From: an uncultured Sutterella sp.
GTDB taxonomy: Bacteria > Pseudomonadota > Gammaproteobacteria > Burkholderiales > Burkholderiaceae_F
DNA: 12,026 nucleotides
NCBI GenBank assembly: GCA_900770335.1
Contig: CAAGKD010000045.1
Location: 1-12,026, forward strand
Direction of reading: 5' to 3'
The translations under genes were made by a program, and so were the position numbers. Under the pieces are notes generated by a model. The model was given only the letters and a program-made list of their open reading frames with translations, was not told the DNA's origin and ran no database searches. Within the stretch, counting starts at the first letter, position 1. Each line of letters starts with the position of its first letter. This document shows positions 6,788-12,026 of this stretch, piece by piece.

Positions 6788-8428
6788 ATGACGCTTCCCG
6801 ACTTTGACGCGCTCCACTATCCCCATTCCTCCCGCCGCACGGTGGTCCATGCGAAGAACGGCATGGTCGCCTCGGGCAACCCGACGGCCTCCTCGATCGG
6901 CCTGCAGACGCTTTTGAAGGGCGGCAACGCCGTCGACGCGGCCGTCGCGATGGCCGCGTCCATGCCGCTCGTCGAGCCCACGGGCAACGGCCTCGGCTCG
7001 GACGCCTTCGTGATGGTCTGGAAGGACGGCAGGCTCTTCGGCCTCAACGGCTCGGGCCCCTCGCCCGCGGGCGCTTCGATCGAGTCCTACCGCGCGAAGG
7101 GCCTTGACCATGTCCCCGCCCGCGGCGTGCACTCGGTCGACGTGCCCGGCGCGGTGGGCGCCTGGGCGGCGGTGCACGAGCGCTTCGGGCGGCTTTCCTT
7201 CGAGGAGACGCTCGCCCCGGCGATCCGCTACGCCGAGGAGGGCTTCCCCGTCTCGCCCACGGTCGCGGACAACTGGGAGCGGGGCTTTCGGCTCTTCTCG
7301 GGGCTGAGGGAGTCCGAGCGCGCGGCCGGCCGGGACGCCGCCTGGCTCGAGCCCTGGTTCGAGCACTTCGCGCCCGAGGGGCGCGCGCCCCTGCCCGGAG
7401 AGGTCTTCGCCTCGCCCGACATCGCGAGGACCTTGAGGCGCATCGCAGCGACGAAGGGCGAGGACTTCTACCGCGGCGAGCTCGCCCGCGAGATCGCGGG
7501 CTTCTTCGCCGCGCACGGGGGCTTCCTTTCGGAGGAGGACCTCGCCGCATATCGCCCCGAGTGGGTCGAGCCGATCAGCGTCAGCTACCGCGGCTACGAC
7601 GTCTGGGAGATGCCGCCCAACGGGCATGGCATCACCGTGCTCATGGCGCTTCAGATCCTCAAGGGGTTCGAGCCCGGCGAGCGCCTCACCGCCGCGACGA
7701 TGCACCGGCAGATCGAGGCGATGAAGCTCGCGATGAGCGACACGGCCGAATACGTGACCGAGCCCTCGGCCATGCGCGTGACGGTCGAGAATCTCCTCAA
7801 CCCGGCCTACGCGGAAAGCCGCCGCGCCTTGATCGGCGAGCGCGCGATGCTCCCCAAGGCGGGCGATCCCCGCGGCAGCTCCACGGTCTACTTCTGCGCC
7901 GCCGACCGCGACGGCATGATGGTCTCCTTCATCCAGAGCAACTACCGCGGCTTCGGCTCTGGCGTCGTCATCCCCGGAACGGGGATCTCGATCAACGACC
8001 GCGCGGAGAACTTCCGGTTCGACGCCGCCCACGCCAACCGCCTCGAGGGCGGCAAGCGCCCCTACCACACGATCATCCCCGGGTTCCTCACCAAGGACGG
8101 GGAGGCGGTCGGCCCCTTCGGCATCATGGGCGGCTTCATGCAGCCCCAGGCGCACGTGCAGGTCCTCGAGAACCTCATCGACTGGCATCTCAACCCGCAG
8201 CAGGCCCTTGACGCCCCGCGCTGGCAGTGGACGGGCGGCAGGCATGTGGACGTCGAGTACGACATGCCGCAGGCCGAGGTGCTCGGCCTCATCCGCCGCG
8301 GGCACGAGGTCTCGGTCGTGGCGGACCTCAACCTCATGGGACGCGGGCAGATGATCCTGCGCGACCCTTCGGGCGTCTACGTCGGCGGCACGGAGAAGCG
8401 CACCGACGGCACGATCATGGGCTGGTGA
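6788..8428 (+). CDS. Gamma-glutamyltransferase-family Ntn-hydrolase, YwrD-like
   Basis: A 546-residue member of the GGT / cephalosporin-acylase family, made as a proenzyme that cuts itself before a Thr which becomes the nucleophile. Family marks are GGNAVDAAVAMA (45-56), GNGLGSDAF (67-74), the cleavage site before T366 in GSSTVYFCAADRDG, SNYRGFGSGVVIPGTG (384-399) and MGGFMQPQAHVQV (447-459). This pattern resembles YwrD-like members more than E. coli Ggt. The region that in Ggt supplies the glutamyl-carboxylate Arg (R114) reads NGSGPSPAGAS here, with no Arg, so gamma-glutamyl specificity is uncertain. Other options are an acylase or another amidohydrolase. There is no signal peptide, so it should be cytoplasmic, unlike classical Ggt. 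No clear ribosome binding site precedes the ATG, but similarity starts about 20 residues in, which supports it. Confidence 0.9.
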   Translation: MTLPDFDALHYPHSSRRTVVHAKNGMVASGNPTASSIGLQTLLKGGNAVDAAVAMAASMPLVEPTGNGLGSDAFVMVWKDGRLFGLNGSGPSPAGASIESYRAKGLDHVPARGVHSVDVPGAVGAWAAVHERFGRLSFEETLAPAIRYAEEGFPVSPTVADNWERGFRLFSGLRESERAAGRDAAWLEPWFEHFAPEGRAPLPGEVFASPDIARTLRRIAATKGEDFYRGELAREIAGFFAAHGGFLSEEDLAAYRPEWVEPISVSYRGYDVWEMPPNGHGITVLMALQILKGFEPGERLTAATMHRQIEAMKLAMSDTAEYVTEPSAMRVTVENLLNPAYAESRRALIGERAMLPKAGDPRGSSTVYFCAADRDGMMVSFIQSNYRGFGSGVVIPGTGISINDRAENFRFDAAHANRLEGGKRPYHTIIPGFLTKDGEAVGPFGIMGGFMQPQAHVQVLENLIDWHLNPQQALDAPRWQWTGGRHVDVEYDMPQAEVLGLIRRGHEVSVVADLNLMGRGQMILRDPSGVYVGGTEKRTDGTIMGW

Positions 8429-8456
8429 GGGCGAAGAGCACCTTGCGCACCATTTC

Positions 8457-8474
8457 GGCGCGCGCATGCGCGCC
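8457..8474. repeat. GC hairpin after the GGT-family gene
   Basis: Arms GGCGCGC and GCGCGCC enclose GCAT, 28 bases after the stop codon. No T-run follows. It may mark the 3' end of the transcript. Confidence 0.45.
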
Positions 8475-8541
8475 GGCGGTGCGCTCGTCATGCGTCATGG
8501 CGGCTCTCTTCCGGCCGCAGGGCTTCCTGGGATTGGCATGA

Positions 8542-8575
8542 GGTTTGCTTTGCATCGTTGAGTTGCAAGCAAGCC
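8542..8575 (+). repeat. Long AT-richer hairpin before the small membrane protein
   Basis: GGTTTGCTT-T-GCA pairs with TGCAAGCAAGCC through 12 pairs (one G-U, one bulged T) around a nine-base loop. It lies 26 bases upstream of the small gene's ATG and is AT-richer than its surroundings. No T-run follows, so a leader structure or operator is as likely as a terminator. Confidence 0.5.
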
Positions 8576-8601
8576 CCGGATTCCGGAAGAGGAGAAGACG
8601 C

Positions 8602-8829
8602 ATGACGCAGCGAGACGCCACGAACCGCATGAACGATGAAGCGACGACCGAGTACGGCGCGAGGCGCTCCGTGCGCCGCGCGGCTTTCGGCATCGTCGCG
8701 GCCGCGGCCGCGATCTCGATATTGACGCTCGTCCTCGCGGTGCCCTCGCGCGCGGAGTCCTTCACGCTCCGGCAGGCCGAGCTCGCCGGCGGGCAGGGCG
8801 CGGCCGCGCAGGCGCAGGCCCTGCGCTGA
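8602..8829 (+). CDS. Small single-span membrane or secreted protein, unknown function
   Basis: A 75-residue protein not matched to any family. The start at 8602 is chosen because GAGGAG lies seven bases upstream. An earlier in-frame TTG lies inside a hairpin and has no ribosome binding site. Residues 1-20 are polar, then RRSVRR (21-26), a hydrophobic segment of about 21 residues (27-48, Ala/Ile/Leu/Val-rich), then SRAES and a short Ala/Gln/Gly-rich tail. This could be an N-in single-span membrane protein. It could also be a signal peptide cut after SRA, leaving a tail of only about 24 residues. It stands alone between the GGT-family gene and a strong terminator, which supports real transcription. 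Confidence 0.55.
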   Translation: MTQRDATNRMNDEATTEYGARRSVRRAAFGIVAAAAAISILTLVLAVPSRAESFTLRQAELAGGQGAAAQAQALR

Positions 8830-8910
8830 GCAGCCCCGAACAGACCTGAACTGCCCCGGCCCGCATCGGCGTCAGCCTCCAAGGGCGCCTTGAAGAACCG
8901 GCAGAGAACA

Positions 8911-8947
8911 AAGGGAGAGATCCTTCGCGGACCTCTCCCTTGTTTTT
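8911..8947 (+). terminator. Strong intrinsic terminator
   Basis: A perfect 9-bp stem AAGGGAGAG / CTCTCCCTT (8911-8919, 8933-8941) has an inner TCC/GGA pairing and a TTCGC loop, followed by GTTTTT. It ends the small-protein transcript. It also lies 68 bases past the stop of the convergent symporter gene, where the minus strand reads TTTGTTC after the stem, so weak two-way action is possible. Confidence 0.9.
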
Positions 8948-9014
8948 CCCGAGCCTCCTGCGCGGCCGCCGTGACGGCGGCGGGAGGAGGAAATGCTGCG
9001 GGGGAATCAGGCCG

Positions 9015-10289
9015 TCAGGGCTCCTGCCTGCCGTAGATGTCGCGGTTGACCATCGCGGCGACGCAGCTGTCTGACCAGACGTTGAGCGTCGTCTCGACCG
9101 CGTCGATCACGGCGTAGAAGGGCAGGATTACGCCCATGAGAAGAATGGGCACGTTCATGCTCGCCAAGAGCGAAGCCGAGAGGAAGAAGCACCCCATCGG
9201 GACGCCGGCGTTGCCGACGGCGGCGATCGTGGAGATGACGATCCAGGCGGCGAGCGTCGACCAGGTGATGTCCGCGCCCGCGTTCTGCATGAGATAGACG
9301 ACGGTGAGCAGGATGAAGGCGGCGCAGCCGTTCATGTTGATCGTCGTGCAGATCGGGAGCACGAAGCGCGAGACGGGCTTGCGCACGCCGAGGCGCGTCT
9401 CCGCGCTCGCCATCGTGACGGGCAGCGTCCCCGCGGAGGACTTCGAGAAGAAGGCCACGGTGAGGGCGGGGAGCATGGCGCGGGCCACGCGGATCGGATT
9501 GAGGCCGCGGGCGAGCAGCACGAGCGGGAGCACCACGAACATCTGCACGACGTTGGCCGTGAGGACGGTGATGAAGTAGGTTCCGAGGCCTCCGAGCTCG
9601 ATGCCGGAGGCGAGGTCCTTCGCGAGCACCGACGTGAAGCCGAAGATGCCGATCGGCAGGATCCGGATCACCCAGCCGACGATCTTGAAGAGCACCTCCT
9701 GAAGGCCCGCGAAGAACGCGAGGAGCACCTCCTGCGGACGGGACTCGGGCAGGCGCGCGATCGCCACGCCCACGGCCGCCGAGATCAGCAGGACCGAGAG
9801 CACGTTCGCCGAGAGGAAGGGCGCGAGGATGTTGTCCGGGATGACGGACTCGACGTACTTGAGGTACCCGTCCGCGCCGGCGTTGGCGACCGACGAGAGC
9901 GTCTCGCTCGCGGCGCCCGCGGCGGTGGCGGCGAGCGTCACGTTCTGCGGGGCGAAGGCTTCGTAGAGAAGCGCGGCGAGCCCGGCCGCGAGGATCGTCG
10001 TGAAGAGCGTGTAGAAGATCGTGTGGCGGAAGATGCGGCCGGAATCGCCCTGCCGCGAGATGCTCGCGAGCGTCGAGATGATCGACACGGCGATGATCGG
10101 CACCGAGACGAACTTGAAGATGCGGATGAAGAGCGTCGAGATGAAGTCCGCGGTCGCGTGCAGTGCCTCGCCGCCCCAGACGCCGTTGGCGGCGCCGAGG
10201 GCGATGGCGATGAGGTAGAGCACGAGGATGCCCCAGCCTGCGGCCTTGACGGCGGGCTGCGGCTCTGTGGAATGAGTGGATTCGGTCAT
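9015..10289 (-). CDS. DAACS-family sodium:dicarboxylate/amino-acid symporter
   Basis: Inner-membrane secondary carrier of the GltPh / GltP / DctA fold, 424 residues. Family landmarks are all present: hairpin HP1 with KSSAGTLP (283-290), TM7 with INMNG (317-321), HP2 with AGVPMG (361-366), and TM8 from about D396 to D407 (DAVETTLNVWSD). By position D396, T400, N403 and D407 match GltPh D394, T398, N401 and D405. However GltPh R397, which holds the acidic side chain, is E399 here, and the sodium-site D312 is N320. The substrate is therefore probably not glutamate or aspartate. The start at 10289 is preferred because AGAGG lies close upstream. An ATG 13 codons earlier (10328) has no ribosome binding site and falls in an operator-like palindrome. 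Downstream of the flavoreductase gene on the same strand but with its own upstream region of about 327 bases. Confidence 0.92.
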   Translation of the reverse strand: MTESTHSTEPQPAVKAAGWGILVLYLIAIALGAANGVWGGEALHATADFISTLFIRIFKFVSVPIIAVSIISTLASISRQGDSGRIFRHTIFYTLFTTILAAGLAALLYEAFAPQNVTLAATAAGAASETLSSVANAGADGYLKYVESVIPDNILAPFLSANVLSVLLISAAVGVAIARLPESRPQEVLLAFFAGLQEVLFKIVGWVIRILPIGIFGFTSVLAKDLASGIELGGLGTYFITVLTANVVQMFVVLPLVLLARGLNPIRVARAMLPALTVAFFSKSSAGTLPVTMASAETRLGVRKPVSRFVLPICTTINMNGCAAFILLTVVYLMQNAGADITWSTLAAWIVISTIAAVGNAGVPMGCFFLSASLLASMNVPILLMGVILPFYAVIDAVETTLNVWSDSCVAAMVNRDIYGRQEP

Positions 10290-10298
10290 AAAGGCCTC

Positions 10299-10318
10299 TA
10301 TTGGGGTTATCTCCAATA
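10299..10318 (-). promoter_or_regulatory. Inverted repeat in the symporter 5' region
   Basis: TATTGG (10299-10304) and CCAATA (10313-10318) flank eight bases and begin ten bases upstream of the symporter start codon. Partial pairing continues inward. It could be an operator or a hairpin controlling access to the ribosome binding site. Confidence 0.45.
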
Positions 10319-10342
10319 TTCTATTCATGAGTGAATCACTCA
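10318..10342 (-). promoter_or_regulatory. Candidate -10 box with adjacent 15-bp palindromic operator
   Basis: TAGAAT (5/6 match to -10) reads on the minus strand at 10323-10318. A second TAGAAT lies at 10358-10353, exactly 35 bp upstream. Between them TGAGTGA-A-TCACTCA (10328-10342) is a perfect inverted repeat with a single central base, placed where a bound protein would cover the -10 to -35 spacer. This is operator-like geometry, but the regulator family was not recognised and no good -35 was found. Confidence 0.45.
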
Positions 10343-10616
10343 GAAATACTTGATTCTATCCCATGAATATGCAATCAGGCTTTCCGGAACGGTCGCAAAG
10401 GACGCTCGCCGGGGCCCGTCGAAGGCGTGATGGGGGCCTTCCGCCGCTCTTCATCGCAATGATGAGAAAGGAATTTTCTGAGGTCAGGGCGGACTGGGAC
10501 GGGCGAGAGGCACTCGCCAGGATCCTTCGCCCTGCGGGCGGTGCGGACGAGCGCAAGTCTAGATGCATTGCCTGCGACGGGCGAGGCCGAAGCAGGGGGC
10601 CTGCAGGCTGATCTGG
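10343..10616. other. Intergenic region between flavoreductase and symporter
   Basis: No gene is supported. It holds short GC hairpins: GGCGAG/CTCGCC (10502-10518), CGCCC-TGC-GGGCG (10528-10540) and GCAGG-GGG-CCTGC (10592-10604). The last lies just after the flavoreductase stop and could mark its 3' end, though no T-run follows on the minus strand. The part from 10343 to 10380 is AT-richer and contains the second TAGAAT. Confidence 0.45.
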
Positions 10617-12011
10617 TCAGAGCGCGGCCGTGCCGAGCGCGTTCCGTGCGGCGTTCACGCCCGAGATGCGGCCGAAGACGACGGCCTCGATGAGGCCGAG
10701 GTTGTCGATGCGCGCGGTTCCGAGCACGCCCCCCGTGACTTCGCCCGAGGCGAAGAGTCCCGGGATGGGCGAGCCCGCGTCGTCAAGGGCCCGCGCTTCG
10801 GCGTCGACGACGACGCCGCCCGGAGTGCCGTGATAGGCGGGCCGGACGCGGATCGCGTGGAAGGGGGGATTGGTGAAGCTCGCGCAGGCCTGCGGGCGCA
10901 CGGCGAGGCGGTGCCGCATCGTGCAGCGCGTCGTGCGGCACTCCTCGAGCGTCTTGGAGAGCGTGTAGAAGTTCGCGTCGATCGTCCGGGCGAGCGAGAG
11001 CGCCGTATCGTCGGCGTGCCAGCCGTAGGGCGTGCGGAAGTCCTCCTCGAGCGCGTCGGTCGAGGGAACCGTGCTGTCGGCGATGAGCCAGGCGAAGCCC
11101 TCGGGCTGCTCGAGGATCGCCTGCGAGACCTCTTCGGGCAGGGCGAGCTCGTTGACGAAGCGCCTGCCTTCGGCGTTGACGAGGATCGCGCCCTCGCGCC
11201 GGAAGGCGTAGGGGATGATCGAGCCCGTGAGGGGGTTGGCGGTCGGCTGCATCACGACCGCGTCGAGGTCCGCAAAGGCCGCGCCCGCCTCGCGGCCGAG
11301 CACGAGCCCGTCGCCGGCGGCGGTGTTGGCGTTCGTCGTCGTGAGCTGCGGGGCCTTCGGGTTGAAGCGCGTGATGAGGTCGAGGTTTCCGGCGAAGCCG
11401 CCCGTCGCAAGGATCACCGAGCGCGCCGAGAGCACGAAGCTTCGGCCCAGGGCGTCCTCGGCGGTGACGGCGATCCGGTCCTTCGCGCCGGAGTCGGTCT
11501 TCGGCCGCGCGACGTGCGTCGCGCGCGTGCGCGTGAGAACGGGAATCCCGAGCTCCTCGACTCGAAAGAGCAGATGGCGCATGAGCTCGACGCCGATCGG
11601 AATGCCGTCGCCGGGGCGGCATTCAAGCACCTGTCGGAAGCCCGGATGGGGATCGCGCACGGAAAGGTTGCATCCGAGCCCTTCGAGCCAGCGCAGCGCT
11701 TCGCCCGAGCGGCCGATGAGCAGTCCGTCGAGCGAGGCGCTTCCCGTTCTGCCGCGCTCAAGAAGCTCGGAGAGGAAGCGCCGGTGCTCTTCGAGGATCG
11801 CGTCGCGCTCGAAGGCGGACTCGTCCCCGACGAGGCCCTTCGCGGCGATGATCGCCTCGCTCGCGAGGAGGGTGTTTCCGCCCACCTGCGCGGCCTTCTC
11901 GATGACGATCACCTGCGCGCCCGCCTCGCGCGCCTCGATCGCCGCCGAAAGCCCCGCCGCGCCCGCGCCGATGACGAGCGCGTCGCAGGCGAAGGTTCCG
12001 CAGCCGGGCCC
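10617..12011 (-). CDS. Flavocytochrome-c / fumarate-reductase-like FAD protein, 5' end missing
   Basis: C-terminal 464 residues of a FAD_binding_2 family reductase, like the flavin domain of Shewanella Fcc3 or urocanate reductase. It shows the dinucleotide motif GAGAAG (15-20), IEKAAQVGGNT, VILATGGFAGN, GAILVNAEGRRFVNE, the HGTPGG glycine turn and GLFASGEVTGG near the end. Two active-site residues kept are the His in HGTPGG (Fcc3 H504) and the Arg in GTARIDN (Fcc3 R544). Two are lost: Fcc3 R402 falls on Pro (11136-11138, NELALPEE) and Fcc3 H365 falls on Gln (VVMQPT). A substrate other than fumarate is inferred. The frame runs into adapter sequence at 12013, so the start, any signal peptide and any heme domain are absent. 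Relatives are often Tat-exported periplasmic reductases. Same strand as the symporter downstream. Confidence 0.88.
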   Translation of the reverse strand, partial: GPGCGTFACDALVIGAGAAGLSAAIEAREAGAQVIVIEKAAQVGGNTLLASEAIIAAKGLVGDESAFERDAILEEHRRFLSELLERGRTGSASLDGLLIGRSGEALRWLEGLGCNLSVRDPHPGFRQVLECRPGDGIPIGVELMRHLLFRVEELGIPVLTRTRATHVARPKTDSGAKDRIAVTAEDALGRSFVLSARSVILATGGFAGNLDLITRFNPKAPQLTTTNANTAAGDGLVLGREAGAAFADLDAVVMQPTANPLTGSIIPYAFRREGAILVNAEGRRFVNELALPEEVSQAILEQPEGFAWLIADSTVPSTDALEEDFRTPYGWHADDTALSLARTIDANFYTLSKTLEECRTTRCTMRHRLAVRPQACASFTNPPFHAIRVRPAYHGTPGGVVVDAEARALDDAGSPIPGLFASGEVTGGVLGTARIDNLGLIEAVVFGRISGVNAARNALGTAAL

Positions 12012-12012
12012 T

Positions 12013-12026
12013 AGATCGGAAGAGCA
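12013..12026 (+). other. Illumina TruSeq adapter remnant, not genomic
   Basis: AGATCGGAAGAGCA is identical to the first 14 bases of the Illumina TruSeq read adapter. It sits exactly at the right end and interrupts the N-terminal region of a conserved gene. This is adapter read-through at a contig end. Confidence 0.95.

Noticed and set aside
8415..8497. 27-residue minus-strand peptide overlapping the end of the GGT-family gene
   Set aside because: It has a ribosome-binding-site-like GGAAGAGAG, but it is tiny, antisense, overlaps a hairpin and has no supporting context.
10290..10328. Upstream ATG for the symporter (13 extra residues)
   Set aside because: It has no ribosome binding site and lies in the palindrome; AGAGG precedes the ATG at 10289.
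10356..10611. Short open frames on both strands between symporter and flavoreductase
   Set aside because: They overlap one another, have no ribosome binding site and no recognisable protein features.
10920..11000. Possible frameshift in the flavoreductase, because the stretch with two Cys looked odd
   Set aside because: LARTIDANFYTLSKTLEECR still fits the family's helix before TNPPFHAIRV in the same frame, so no frameshift is needed.
10563..12014. 483-residue plus-strand open frame
   Set aside because: Antisense shadow of the flavoreductase; it also runs up to the adapter remnant.

Overview
The window is strongly GC-rich and reads as chromosomal DNA of a betaproteobacterium in the Burkholderiales. 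The main support is the divergent rne / rluC pair followed by a HAD phosphatase, and the character of the proteins. A gut-type Sutterellaceae member is a plausible guess, because a DAACS symporter sits beside a flavocytochrome-c-type reductase, but this is inference. Every long gene uses the same GC-rich codon style, and no transposase, integrase, tRNA, rRNA or CRISPR array was seen.

Left part (1-5176). The minus strand carries the 5' two thirds of rne (RNase E), running off the left edge. Between its start (2051) and the divergent rluC start (3393) lie 1341 bases without a credible gene. They are very GC-rich and packed with short perfect hairpins. A consensus TATAAT on the minus strand abuts the rluC start codon, which would give rne a leader of about 1.3 kb. 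rluC (23S rRNA pseudouridine synthase) is followed after 41 nt by a HAD-IA phosphatase with its own good ribosome binding site, a probable operon.

Middle part (5177-8947). After a 10-bp hairpin come three plus-strand genes. The first is a PLP-dependent aminotransferase of the HisC-like fold carrying an apparent Tat signal peptide, so a probable periplasmic enzyme. The second is a leaderless (cytoplasmic) gamma-glutamyltransferase-family Ntn-hydrolase. The third is a 75-residue single-membrane-span protein. A textbook intrinsic terminator at 8911-8947 closes this block.

Right part (9015-12011, minus strand). A DAACS sodium:dicarboxylate/amino-acid symporter is preceded by two inverted repeats overlapping a possible promoter. 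Upstream of it is a flavocytochrome-c / fumarate-reductase-like FAD protein truncated at the right edge. Both depart from their families at ligand-defining positions. The symporter has Glu where acidic-amino-acid carriers have the substrate-binding Arg. The flavoprotein has Pro and Gln where fumarate reductases have the catalytic Arg and a substrate His. Together they suggest uptake and reduction of something other than fumarate or glutamate, but the substrates cannot be named from sequence.

The last 14 bases (12013-12026) are identical to the start of the Illumina TruSeq adapter. The right edge is therefore a contig end with adapter read-through, and those bases are not genomic. I found no defence, mobile or otherwise clearly novel multi-gene system. 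The best leads are the rne leader, the exported aminotransferase and the altered active sites on the right.
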